Below are positions 28,462-38,408 of a DNA stretch of 64,000 nt, one piece after another. The stretch covers positions 6,584 to 70,583 of the forward strand of contig DATERL010000150.1 of assembly GCA_035271585.1 (NCBI GenBank), read 5' to 3'. The notes beneath the pieces were generated by a model. It made no database searches, had not been told where the DNA came from, and saw only the letters and a program-made list of their open reading frames with translations. This DNA is from Roseimarinus sp035271585. GTDB lineage: Bacteria; Bacteroidota; Bacteroidia; Bacteroidales; Prolixibacteraceae. A program made the position numbers and the translations under genes. How positions within the stretch are numbered: the first letter of the stretch is position 1; the number at the start of each line of letters is the position of its first letter.

Positions 28462-31400
28462 ATGATAAAATCAAACGATTTTATTCGGAGTTGGAGCAAA
28501 TTAATAACCCTAAGAAACAACAGGATAACAATAGGTATAAGCCTGCTTATTGCTCTGCTGTTTTCAGGTCAGTTATCAGTTTATGCCGAAAAGTATATTG
28601 CTTCACCAATCTCCGAATCAGAAAACCTAACTGTGGTCAAAAACAATAACATGACCCAGTCATTCAGCATTAAGGGGCTTGTTACCGATAATAAGGGAAC
28701 ACCAATTCCAGGAGTTACCATAGTTGTAAAGGGAACAACCCAAGGTGTAATAAGCGACGGCAACGGGACTTATCAAATCTTGGTTTCTAACGAATCGGCC
28801 ATCTTGGTTTTCTCATTCATTGGTTTGACCACCAAAGAAGTACCCATTAATGGTCGGGACCAAATTACCATAGTAATGGAACAAGAAGATTTTAAAGTTG
28901 ATGAAATTGTTATTGTTGGTTACGGACAACAAAAGAAAGAGTCAGTTACTGCCGCAATTTCAACAATTGAAGCTGCCGAGCTAGTACAATCGCCTGCAGC
29001 TAACATAAGTAACGCTTTGGCTGGCCGCTTATCGGGTTTAACTTCAATCCAAGCTTCGGGTAAACCGGGCGAAGATGCTGCCGATTTATACGTTCGTGGG
29101 GTAGGAACTTACACCGGAACACAAAGTCCACTTATAATGGTCGACGGAGTTGCCCGCGATAGCTATAACGACATCGATCCAAACGAAATTGAATCAATAA
29201 GTATATTGAAAGATGCTTCGGCCACTGCGGTTTTTGGTGTACGCGGTGCAAACGGGGTAATACTTATCAATACCCGCCGCGGATCAAAAAGCGCCCCCAA
29301 GGTAAGTTTCTCGGCACAAACTGCCATGATTCAATTCACCGAATTACCTAAATTCGTGAACTCTCACGATTGGGCTACTTTAAAAAACGAACAAGCTTTT
29401 CAAGAATATTTTATCAATCACGCCAACGACGAAGGTTTAACTTGGGATCAGTTTACAACAAACCGCGAAAACGACTGGCGTAAAGAAGCTTCTTTTGTCT
29501 ATTCCAATGAAGATTTGAAATACTTCCAAAACGCGAATATTCCAACTTTGGCCGATGGTGCAATAAACCCATATTACGATCCATATTTCCACCCCGATAC
29601 CGACTGGCAAAGTCATATTTTCAAAAAATCGTCGCAACAAAGCCAATACAACGTAAACATCGACGGTGGTACCGACAAAGTAAAATACTTTATTTCGCTG
29701 GGTTACCTGCACCAGGGAGGCATGTTCGAAACCGATTACATGTCGTTTCCCGACGAAATGCAATACTCAAAAAACCGTTACAACGTGCGTGGTAACTTCG
29801 ACTTTAATGTAAGCGACGATTTCAGCATTTCGGTTGATTTAGGCTCACAATTTTCGAAAATTACTGGCATGAACAACGATGCCTACATGTACCAAAAACG
29901 TATTATGTGGAGCAACCCGCTTACCTCGCCGGGTACGGTCGATGGTAAATTTGTGGTGCCATATCACTCACCCAACTCACAAAACAACCTGATGTACGAA
30001 ATCGCCAACATCGATTTTAACATTACCAACAACAGTACTTTAAACTCATCAATAAAAGCAACGCATAAGCTAAACTTCATCACCGAAGGCCTTTCGCTTA
30101 GTGCACGCCTGGCTTACGACAGTTATTTTGCCAGCCGCTCGGGTGGTGGTTACAGCCCTCAATTGTACCGCATGTCGCCAAATCCAAATGGCGATAAAAT
30201 TGACCCCATATTATCGAAAATGAACGAAGACTCTTCCCCATCGTACTGGAGTGATTGGTACCATGGTAAATGGCGAAAATTATATGCCGAAGCATCGTTA
30301 AATTACAACCACAAATTTGGGGCACACGATATTGGCGGATTATTCCTGTTCAATATTGAAAAGAAATTCGACCCAGGCTTGGCATATCACTTACCACACG
30401 CTTACATGGGCATGGTTGGCCGTGTAACCTACAATTATGCTACCAAATATTTGGCTGAAATAAACATAGGTTATAACGGTTCCGAGAACTTCCCCGAAGG
30501 GCAACGTTTCGGTTTTCTACCGGCTTTCTCGTTAGGCTGGATTCCAACAGCTGAGAACTTTTTTCCTAAAAACGATTTCATATCCTATTTAAAAATACGT
30601 GGGTCAATTGGTAAAGTGGGTAACGACAACATTTATGTTGGGAACGTTGCACAACGCTACTTATACCTACCCGACACCTGGATGTATAACGGCGGTTACA
30701 ACTTTGGAGATTTAAACAGTCGCCATTGGGTGGGAGGAGCAAACGAAGGTGTAATAGGTAACCCTAATGTAACCTGGGAAACTGCAACCAAATCTAACGT
30801 GGGCTTCGAAACCCGGTTATTTGGCGAAAAGCTCTCATTAACTTACGATTACTTCAACGAATTACGAATCGACATTCTTTCGTACCGCGGAACTGTTCCA
30901 GCAATTGTACAAGCTACATTGCCAGCATATAATCTGGGTGAAGTGAAAAACTGGGGGCACGAGGTAGAATTCAACTGGCGAAGCAAAGTAGGCCAACTCA
31001 ACTACTGGTTTAAAGGCAACGCTTCGACCAATAAAAACAAAATTATTTTTAAAGACGAAGCAATTATTCCGGGCTTGGAATACCAATCTGAAACAGGTCG
31101 ACCAATAAAACAAGGGCTTTATTTGATTGCTGATGGGCTTTATTCCTCCTGGGCCGAATTGTATGCACTTGACGGGAATGGGAATCCCGATTTATCGAGC
31201 CCCGTTTTGGCCACCAACTCAAAAGGCGAAAACTACACCAACGAATACGGCGAACCCGTTTATCAGAAAAATTTAGGATACGGTGGCGCCACGCTTCAAC
31301 CCGGTGAAATTCGAATAAACGACGTAAACGAAGATGGCGTAATTGACGAAAAAGACCGCTCACGAACCGGAAAAACAACCTTCCCAGAATTATCCTATGG

Positions 31401-31854
31401 CCTTTCAATGGGATTTGATTATAAAGGTTTCGATATCTCAGTGTTATTTCAAGGTGTTGATGGAGTTGCGCGTTTTGTACAAAACAGTGATTCAAAACAT
31501 TTTGCAAGCAACTATTCATTACAAGAAGTTGATTTATATCGTTTTACTGAAAAAAGATATGCTGCCGGCGAACGGATTGACTTCCCAATTGGAGCTTATA
31601 ATAAGTCAGCCATTTATAATACTTTTTTCCTGAAAGATGCATCATACATCAGGTTGAAAAACCTCGAAGTTGGTTATACAATTTCAGCCGGTTTCATAAA
31701 AAGAATTGGTTTCTCATCAACACGAATTTATTTAAACGGAACCAACTTGCTAACCTGGGGAGCCAATAGTGTTTGGGGCGATCCCGAAAACCTTGGTAAC
31801 ACTGGTTATCCAATTACTCGGACTTACAACATTGGATTAAAATTCAATTTTTAA
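28462..31854 (+). CDS. SusC/RagA TonB-linked outer membrane receptor
   Basis: First SusC of PUL 2, 1130 residues. A long N-terminal region with a signal-like hydrophobic stretch (about 24-42, ISLLIALLFSGQLSVYA) precedes a CarboxypepD_reg-like domain (about 65-150; IKGLVTDNKGTPIPGVTIVV). Next are the TonB-box-like segment DEIVIVGYG, a plug (NISNALAGRLSGL, ISILKDASATAVFGVRGANG) and the beta-barrel ending in YNIGLKFNF. It imports oligosaccharide with SusD, which starts 21 nt later. The extended n-region before the signal core is common in this family. Confidence 0.95.
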   Translation: MIKSNDFIRSWSKLITLRNNRITIGISLLIALLFSGQLSVYAEKYIASPISESENLTVVKNNNMTQSFSIKGLVTDNKGTPIPGVTIVVKGTTQGVISDGNGTYQILVSNESAILVFSFIGLTTKEVPINGRDQITIVMEQEDFKVDEIVIVGYGQQKKESVTAAISTIEAAELVQSPAANISNALAGRLSGLTSIQASGKPGEDAADLYVRGVGTYTGTQSPLIMVDGVARDSYNDIDPNEIESISILKDASATAVFGVRGANGVILINTRRGSKSAPKVSFSAQTAMIQFTELPKFVNSHDWATLKNEQAFQEYFINHANDEGLTWDQFTTNRENDWRKEASFVYSNEDLKYFQNANIPTLADGAINPYYDPYFHPDTDWQSHIFKKSSQQSQYNVNIDGGTDKVKYFISLGYLHQGGMFETDYMSFPDEMQYSKNRYNVRGNFDFNVSDDFSISVDLGSQFSKITGMNNDAYMYQKRIMWSNPLTSPGTVDGKFVVPYHSPNSQNNLMYEIANIDFNITNNSTLNSSIKATHKLNFITEGLSLSARLAYDSYFASRSGGGYSPQLYRMSPNPNGDKIDPILSKMNEDSSPSYWSDWYHGKWRKLYAEASLNYNHKFGAHDIGGLFLFNIEKKFDPGLAYHLPHAYMGMVGRVTYNYATKYLAEINIGYNGSENFPEGQRFGFLPAFSLGWIPTAENFFPKNDFISYLKIRGSIGKVGNDNIYVGNVAQRYLYLPDTWMYNGGYNFGDLNSRHWVGGANEGVIGNPNVTWETATKSNVGFETRLFGEKLSLTYDYFNELRIDILSYRGTVPAIVQATLPAYNLGEVKNWGHEVEFNWRSKVGQLNYWFKGNASTNKNKIIFKDEAIIPGLEYQSETGRPIKQGLYLIADGLYSSWAELYALDGNGNPDLSSPVLATNSKGENYTNEYGEPVYQKNLGYGGATLQPGEIRINDVNEDGVIDEKDRSRTGKTTFPELSYGLSMGFDYKGFDISVLFQGVDGVARFVQNSDSKHFASNYSLQEVDLYRFTEKRYAAGERIDFPIGAYNKSAIYNTFFLKDASYIRLKNLEVGYTISAGFIKRIGFSSTRIYLNGTNLLTWGANSVWGDPENLGNTGYPITRTYNIGLKFNF

Positions 31855-31875
31855 ACCATTTTAAGAAGATAAAAA

Positions 31876-33735
31876 ATGAAAAGAAATAGAATAATAAACT
31901 TGCTGGTTTTAAGTACCTTGCTTACCCTATTTACAACAAGTTGCTTCGAAGATTTTTTGGAAAAGCCCAAGGGAGGATCGGTAACCACCGACACCATTTT
32001 CCACACAAAAAATCAAGCACAATATGCGGTTGCCCGCATGTATCAGTCCTGCCTTAGAAGTTATTTGGTTTTTACCAACTCAAACGAATGCGCTCGTCCC
32101 GACATACTCACTGACCAGGTATTTATAACCGATAATACTGCGTGGATTGCCAACAACCTTAACGAAGGAAGTTCATACTACCTGGGAACAATGACAGCAG
32201 CAAAACCTGCCGATATGTATGGTTTTGGATCACATTATCTGGGAATACGAAGAGCTAATCTTGTTTTAAAAAATATCGATATGGTTACCGATGCTAAACA
32301 GGATTGGATCGACGATCAGAAAGGGCAAGCATTGTTCCTTTTAGCTTGGCAACACTTCGAATTATTCCGTTACTACGGCGGTATTCCAATTGTTGACCAA
32401 GTATTGGGTGGCGGCGAAGTTAAACTTACACGTCGTTCGGTTGAATCGGTTGTGAATGCAATTGTTGGTTGGTGCGACGAGGCAATTGCCCTGCTTCCTA
32501 ACCAACGAGGAGCTGCCGATTTTGGCCGTGTTAACCAATTGGCCGCAATGGCGCTTAAATCGCGTGTTTTGCTATATGCTGCAAGCCCATTGTACAACAC
32601 CCCCGATAACTTAAAAAGTACTATGGGCAACGCTCGCTTTAATAACGAGCGCGACTCGGTGCTCTGCTATCCCAATTACGACCAAAACCGATGGAAACTT
32701 GCTGCCGATGCCGCAAAAGCAGTTTTAGATAACGCAGCCGCTGCAGGCGTTTCACTATACAACACAGGAAAACCCGAAACATCAGGCGACACTTACACAA
32801 CCATTGGCGACTACGAATCGGTTTGGAACGTATACGGCAACCGCGAAATTATTTTGGCCAATACTCAAATTGCCTATAACGATTGGGGCGCCGACGGATC
32901 AATTTGGACGCTTTTTAATATATCGAAAATATTTTCACAAGTTATTTCGCCAGGAAATCCGTGGGGAATTATGAACCATACACCGGTTGAGTTCGCCACA
33001 TTGTACGAAAAACGCGATGGAACAAAATGGGAACTCGACTTAAACGAAACCGGCGACGATTTACCAGGTTATCTCGAAGATCTAAACCTTGACCCTCGCT
33101 TTTATCAGTCGATTGTTTACGATGGAAAATTCTATAACTCAAGCGTTGGTAGTGCCGAATACTACCAAGCCGGCGATGGTTTTGTTGACGGTAAATTGAA
33201 TGTGAAAGACCAAGCATCGATGGGCTTTGCTATGGAAACCATGAAATTTACCGCCCGCATCGAAAATGCCGATATCAACCACATTATATGGCCTATTTTC
33301 CGTTTGGCCGAATTCTATTTGAATTATGCCGAAGCAATAAACGAAGCAGAAGGTCCTGGCGGAGAAGCATTGAATGCCATAAATACGATACGCGAACGAG
33401 CAGGAATGCCTGCAAAATCGGGGCTTGGACAGGATGAATTCCGAAATGCCATACAAAATGAACGAACTATTGAACTGGCTTTTGAAAACCACCGATATAA
33501 CGACCTGATGCGTTGGGTAAAAGCCCACGAAACCTTAAATAAAGAATTTCATGGGTTTAAAACAACTGCAAAAGCCGGACTTGGCGGAAAGCTGCTGCGA
33601 TCATGGGAAATTTCGTTGTTCATGAACCGCATTTTCCCAATGAAATATTACTACTTGCCTTTCCCAAATTCTGAAATCAGTATCAACTATTTGGGTGGTA
33701 GCGATGGTTGGGATGGTCAAAACCCCGGCTGGTAA
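31876..33735 (+). CDS. SusD/RagB outer membrane lipoprotein
   Basis: Partner of the preceding SusC, 619 residues. The signal peptide ends FTTSC (Cys23), followed by the acidic FEDFLE expected of a surface-exported lipoprotein. SusD features are ALFLLAWQHFELFRYYGGIP, RVNQLAAMALKSRVLLYAAS, FRLAEFYLNYAEAINEAEG, AINTIRERAGMP, and the ERTIELAFENHRYNDLMRW motif near the C-terminus, with NPGW at the very end. It is larger than the other two SusD proteins here. Confidence 0.95.
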   Translation: MKRNRIINLLVLSTLLTLFTTSCFEDFLEKPKGGSVTTDTIFHTKNQAQYAVARMYQSCLRSYLVFTNSNECARPDILTDQVFITDNTAWIANNLNEGSSYYLGTMTAAKPADMYGFGSHYLGIRRANLVLKNIDMVTDAKQDWIDDQKGQALFLLAWQHFELFRYYGGIPIVDQVLGGGEVKLTRRSVESVVNAIVGWCDEAIALLPNQRGAADFGRVNQLAAMALKSRVLLYAASPLYNTPDNLKSTMGNARFNNERDSVLCYPNYDQNRWKLAADAAKAVLDNAAAAGVSLYNTGKPETSGDTYTTIGDYESVWNVYGNREIILANTQIAYNDWGADGSIWTLFNISKIFSQVISPGNPWGIMNHTPVEFATLYEKRDGTKWELDLNETGDDLPGYLEDLNLDPRFYQSIVYDGKFYNSSVGSAEYYQAGDGFVDGKLNVKDQASMGFAMETMKFTARIENADINHIIWPIFRLAEFYLNYAEAINEAEGPGGEALNAINTIRERAGMPAKSGLGQDEFRNAIQNERTIELAFENHRYNDLMRWVKAHETLNKEFHGFKTTAKAGLGGKLLRSWEISLFMNRIFPMKYYYLPFPNSEISINYLGGSDGWDGQNPGW

Positions 33736-33765
33736 TTAAATCGTATCACTTATAATTATAAGAAA

Positions 33766-36603
33766 ATGAGAAATAAACAGATAAGAAATATATTGATGCT
33801 TGTTCCATTTTTTGGCGCTTTAGCCTTAAATGCCCAAAATGGAAATGAAATGGAACAAGTAAAACTCAATAATCCGAACAATGAAACCATTAAGGAGAAA
33901 GTAATCGACTATGGTTTAATGAGCGAAAAAACCTGGCGAAGCACAAGCGCATCCTACACAATTCGCGGCGAAGAACTGGAACGTATGACTTCGGGAAACT
34001 TGTTAAACACCTTACAAGGACGAATACCTGGATTAACAGTTATGACCGGATCGGGTGAACCCGGTTACGACAATCCAAACTTAATTGGTCGAGGTTTAAG
34101 CAGTTGGAACCTTACTGGCAACAACTTATTAATATACCTAGATGGTTACCAAGTAAATTTAAGCGCCATATCTTCTCTTTCGGCACACGAAATCGAAACC
34201 GTTACTTTCTTAAAAGACGCAGCTTCGCTGGCAATTTATGGAATGGAAGGCGGCAGTGGCGTGCTGAGTATTAAAACCAAACGAGGCATCGACGGCGAAA
34301 CACAAATTATAGCCAATGGACGTTACGGCGTTCAAAGTGTTATCGACCTACCAAGCGTGATGAATGCTTACGATTATACGCGATTATACAACCAGGCCCG
34401 CCAAAACGACGGGTTAACAGCTCGTTATGCTAACCCCGAACTGTACAAAAACGGGGGCGACCCAGCCCATCCCGACGTCAATTGGTACGACGAAGTGCTT
34501 CAGCCCTACTCTTACATACAAGATTACAATTTATCGTTTAGAGGTGGAGGCGAAAATGCCCGTTACTTTGTACTCATGGATTATTCCAACTTCACAGGCA
34601 TGTACAAAAATGCCAGCGAACGGAGTAAAGATTTTGGCACAAATGCCGAATATACCCGCTTTAATATGCGCGGTAATGTCGATGTCGATATCACTAAATC
34701 CTTATCGGTAAGCGCACAAATTTCAGGTATAGTCGAAGACAAGAACACACCTTCGGGGTTTACGGCATCTAAGCTTTTCTCAAATTTAATGGATATACCT
34801 GCAGCAGCATTTTCGGTCGAAAATCCCGATGGCTCGTGGGGGAACAATACCATTTACAACTTTAACCCCGTGATGTTATTAAAAACGGGTGGCGTATATA
34901 ACGCCCATACGCGTAACATTCAAACCAACTTTAGCTTTAACCAAAAGCTAGATCAATTGGTAAAAGGGTTAAGTCTGGTGGGTGGAATTTCATTCAGTAA
35001 CCAATACATTGGCTTCACCAACAAATCATTCACCAACCTTTCGTACGAACTGTTGAAAGATAAAACCGACTCTCCACTTATCGATCCTGAAGGAAAATAC
35101 CGTTATGCCGAAATAGGCTCAATTAGCGATAATATTTCCGACGGAGAAGTGAGCCACTGGAATCGCCAAACATCACAAGTTGGATTTAATTACGATCAGC
35201 GTTTTGGTGAGCACACTTTTACAGGAGCTTTGTTAGCAAAACGCAATAGTCTTACCCACAATGGATTAATTTACGAAAACCGCAATCAAGGCTTGTTACT
35301 TAATGCCACGTACGACTATGCCAAAACTTACATTGCCAGCTTGTCGGCAGGCTATACTGGTTCGGCCGATTTCGAAAAAGGGTCACGTTACGGTTTATTC
35401 CCATCACTCGCTTTAGGATGGATTGTTAGCAACGAAAATTTTATGAAAGATAAGCCGGCATTCAATTTTCTTAAAATAAGAACATCGATAGGACTAACTG
35501 GCAATACCAACAGCAACAACCGCTTTTTGTACGAACAATGGTCAACATCGCACAGTGGTTGGAATTTTACCAACAGTAATACCTGGTATTCGGGCCGCCG
35601 CGAAGGTGCTATTCCAAACCACGATTTCCGCTGGGAACAAAAAGCAACTGCCAATATTGGTGTTGATGCCGAATTACTGGGAAAACTATCGCTCAACCTC
35701 GATTTTTTTACCGAAAAAAGAACAGGAATACTTGAAAACGCCTCATCACAATTTCCAAATTACGCGGGCTTTCGTCTTGCCAATTTAAATACAGGAGAAG
35801 TACAAAACAGTGGTTTTGAAGCCATAATTGGTTTTAACGATAATGTGGGCGATTTTGAATACTATTTTAAAGGAATGGCTTCGTTTGCCCAAAACAAAAT
35901 ACTGAAGATTTCGGAAGTTATACAACCACACGATTGGCTATACTCGAAAGGTTACAGTATTAACCAGAACAGAATACTGGTTAACGACGGTTTTTATCAA
36001 GGCAACGACTTTAATGCCGAGGGACTTGTAAAAGAAGGCGTTGTGGCCTCATCGTTTGGAAATCCGGTACCTGGTGATTTAAAATACATTGACCAAAACA
36101 AGGATGGGGTGATTAACGATTACGATTTTGTTCCTTTTGGTTACAATAACATGCCCGAATTTACTTTTGGGTTTAACCTTGGGTTCAAATACAAGAGATT
36201 CGACCTCGATGCTTTTTTTCAGGGAGTTACAAACAGAACAGTAATACTACCTTTTGAATACACGCATCCGTTTGTTAACAATAATAACATTACTGCTTTT
36301 TCGGAAAACGCATGGACACCTGAAACCGCCTCAACAGCTACCAGCCCACGTTTATCAACGCAACTCAATTTTAATACGCAGGTTAATACTGATTTCTACG
36401 CACGTGATGGAAGTTTTATCAAACTCCGTAGCCTTGAATTGGGCTATTCAACAAAAATTGGAAAAATCGAAAACGTACGAATTTACTTCAATGGAACAAA
36501 CCTGTTCACCTGGGATAAAATTGATGATCTCGAAGCCGAAAGGCTTTCAAGTGGTTACCCATTAATGAAATCGCTTAGCCTTGGATTAAAAGTTAATTTC
36601 TAA
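33766..36603 (+). CDS. Short SusC-like TonB-dependent receptor lacking the CarboxypepD domain
   Basis: Second SusC of PUL 2, 945 residues, about 185 shorter than the first. A signal peptide (about 1-23, LALNAQ) is followed by only about 30 residues before a degenerate TonB-box-like/plug entry (VIDYGLMSEKTWRSTSASYT), so the CarboxypepD_reg-like domain is missing. The plug is otherwise normal: NLLNTLQGRIPGLTV, ETVTFLKDAASLAIYGMEGG, VLSIKTKRG. The barrel ends in SLGLKVNF. Its SusD starts 20 nt downstream. Such short SusC proteins occur as second receptors in tandem loci; the different plug entry may affect TonB coupling. Confidence 0.92.
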   Translation: MRNKQIRNILMLVPFFGALALNAQNGNEMEQVKLNNPNNETIKEKVIDYGLMSEKTWRSTSASYTIRGEELERMTSGNLLNTLQGRIPGLTVMTGSGEPGYDNPNLIGRGLSSWNLTGNNLLIYLDGYQVNLSAISSLSAHEIETVTFLKDAASLAIYGMEGGSGVLSIKTKRGIDGETQIIANGRYGVQSVIDLPSVMNAYDYTRLYNQARQNDGLTARYANPELYKNGGDPAHPDVNWYDEVLQPYSYIQDYNLSFRGGGENARYFVLMDYSNFTGMYKNASERSKDFGTNAEYTRFNMRGNVDVDITKSLSVSAQISGIVEDKNTPSGFTASKLFSNLMDIPAAAFSVENPDGSWGNNTIYNFNPVMLLKTGGVYNAHTRNIQTNFSFNQKLDQLVKGLSLVGGISFSNQYIGFTNKSFTNLSYELLKDKTDSPLIDPEGKYRYAEIGSISDNISDGEVSHWNRQTSQVGFNYDQRFGEHTFTGALLAKRNSLTHNGLIYENRNQGLLLNATYDYAKTYIASLSAGYTGSADFEKGSRYGLFPSLALGWIVSNENFMKDKPAFNFLKIRTSIGLTGNTNSNNRFLYEQWSTSHSGWNFTNSNTWYSGRREGAIPNHDFRWEQKATANIGVDAELLGKLSLNLDFFTEKRTGILENASSQFPNYAGFRLANLNTGEVQNSGFEAIIGFNDNVGDFEYYFKGMASFAQNKILKISEVIQPHDWLYSKGYSINQNRILVNDGFYQGNDFNAEGLVKEGVVASSFGNPVPGDLKYIDQNKDGVINDYDFVPFGYNNMPEFTFGFNLGFKYKRFDLDAFFQGVTNRTVILPFEYTHPFVNNNNITAFSENAWTPETASTATSPRLSTQLNFNTQVNTDFYARDGSFIKLRSLELGYSTKIGKIENVRIYFNGTNLFTWDKIDDLEAERLSSGYPLMKSLSLGLKVNF

Positions 36604-36623
36604 ACGACCTCAATTTAAATATA

Positions 36624-38306
36624 ATGAAACAAGTAAAATATATAATCCTAATTTTTGTCGTAAGCATTACACTTTGGTCGTGCGAACAGACATTTTTGGA
36701 CGTAAAAAATGTTGAGGCAGGCGTAACTGTCGACGATATGTACACCCGATACAACCAGATACAGGGTGTTGTGTGGGCTACCTACAGCTTTTTGCCCGAC
36801 GGCCTCAACGAGGTGTGGCGCGAAGCAGCAACCGATGTGGCCGAAGCAACAAGCGAAGGATCGCAAGCACAATTTTTTAATAAAGGCAACTGGAATTCAA
36901 TTATTAATCCCGATGATGTTTGGTCACATAACTTCCAAGGCATTAATCAGGCTAATAGCTACTTAGCTAACAAAGGACAAGTCGATTTGGAATATATAAA
37001 AACGGGTTCAACCGAAACCGATTCAACAAATTACTTCAAAGCCTTGAACAATGTAAAGTTCATGGAAGGTGAAATATTGTTTTTGAAAGCTTTTTTCTAC
37101 TTCGAATTAGTAAAACGATATGGAGGTGTACCTATTATCGAAACTGCTTTAGAATACGAAGAAACAAGTTCATGGGAAAATTTACAGCGTAACTCATTGA
37201 ACGAATGTGTTGAATACATCGTTCAACTTTGCGACAATGCTGCAAAAATAATTCCTTCCGACTTATCAAAATACTCGTGGTACGAAGACGGACGAGTCAC
37301 TTACGGTGCAATTAAAGCGCTTAAGGCCAAAACCCTACTCTATGCCGCCAGCCCAAGCTATAAAACAGCCGGTTCGCAATACAATTGGGAACAAGCGGCA
37401 GCAGCAGCACACGATGTAATTCAACTCGGTACATACAGCCTTAATTCAACTTACGAAGGTCTTTTCGGTTCAAGCAATGCCAAATCAAAAGAATTTATTT
37501 TTACCCGTCGATACGGTTCAATGAACTGGGTTGAATATAACCAATATCCAATTTCGTTTGTGGGTAGTAATGGAAACAGCTTTACGCCAACCCAAAACTT
37601 TGTTGATCAATACGAAGTAATTAACAACGATGGCAGCTCAAGCAACTTTAGTTGGGATAATGCAACACACACCGCTAATCCATACGCAAACCGAGATCCT
37701 CGTTTAGCCGCTACGGTTATTACAAACGGCACCAAATTCAAGACTACCACTATCGAGACCTTTATTGGCGGCAACAACGGCTTGCCAAAGCAAAATGCCA
37801 CTAAAACAGGCTATTATTTGCGTAAATGGGTAAACACAGCCATCGACCTGGTAAATGGTACTTCGGCCGATCATACCTGGTGTTATTTTCGTTATGCCGA
37901 CGTTTTATTGAGTTATGCCGAAGCCATGCTCAATGCTTACGGTCCAAATGCTGATCCAAATGCTTATGGACTAACAGCACTCGATGCGGTTAATATGGTA
38001 CGTGCCCGGGTAAGCTTGCCACAACTATCGGAATCGCAACTCAACCAAGAGCAAATTGAACGCGAACGCATGCTCGAACTAGCCTTTGAAGATCAACGTT
38101 ACTGGGATGTTCAACGATGGAACAAAGGCACAGAATATTTTAACAAAACCGTTAAAAGAGTCATTATCACAAAAACCGATTCTGACTTAAGTTATGCCAT
38201 AAACGATTTAGAAAATAGAAAATTTGCTGAACACATGAATTGGTATCCAATTCCTAAAGGCGAAATTACCAAAACTGGTTGGGAACAAAATCCCGGTTGG
38301 GAATAA
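36624..38306 (+). CDS. SusD/RagB outer membrane lipoprotein
   Basis: Partner of the short SusC, 560 residues. The lipobox is TLWSC (Cys20), followed by EQTFLD. Conserved SusD blocks are EGEILFLKAFFYFELVKRYGG, AIKALKAKTLLYAASPSY, FRYADVLLSYAEAMLNAYG, AVNMVRARVSLP, ERERMLELAFEDQRYWDVQR, and WYPIPKGEI with NPGW at the end. It closes the tandem SusCD block and is followed by an inverted repeat. Confidence 0.95.
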   Translation: MKQVKYIILIFVVSITLWSCEQTFLDVKNVEAGVTVDDMYTRYNQIQGVVWATYSFLPDGLNEVWREAATDVAEATSEGSQAQFFNKGNWNSIINPDDVWSHNFQGINQANSYLANKGQVDLEYIKTGSTETDSTNYFKALNNVKFMEGEILFLKAFFYFELVKRYGGVPIIETALEYEETSSWENLQRNSLNECVEYIVQLCDNAAKIIPSDLSKYSWYEDGRVTYGAIKALKAKTLLYAASPSYKTAGSQYNWEQAAAAAHDVIQLGTYSLNSTYEGLFGSSNAKSKEFIFTRRYGSMNWVEYNQYPISFVGSNGNSFTPTQNFVDQYEVINNDGSSSNFSWDNATHTANPYANRDPRLAATVITNGTKFKTTTIETFIGGNNGLPKQNATKTGYYLRKWVNTAIDLVNGTSADHTWCYFRYADVLLSYAEAMLNAYGPNADPNAYGLTALDAVNMVRARVSLPQLSESQLNQEQIERERMLELAFEDQRYWDVQRWNKGTEYFNKTVKRVIITKTDSDLSYAINDLENRKFAEHMNWYPIPKGEITKTGWEQNPGWE

Positions 38307-38350
38307 TAGACTAAATAGATTTTTAGTAGTAAGTTAATAAATCATTATTA

Positions 38351-38379
38351 GGGACAGTTTTAAATTTTAGAACTGTCCC
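38351..38379 (+). terminator. Stem-loop after the second susD
   Basis: GGGACAGTT (38351-38359) pairs with AACTGTCCC (38371-38379), and the stem can extend by weaker pairs. The sequence after it is not a clean T-run, so it may act as a processing hairpin or a weak terminator between the susCD block and the GH30 genes. Confidence 0.55.
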
Positions 38380-38408
38380 AACTTACTCTCATTTTTAAAT
38401 TATTCGAT

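Noticed and set aside
31064..31519. Antisense open frame of 151 codons in the second susC
   Set aside because: Arg-rich shadow translation caused by codon use of the receptor gene.
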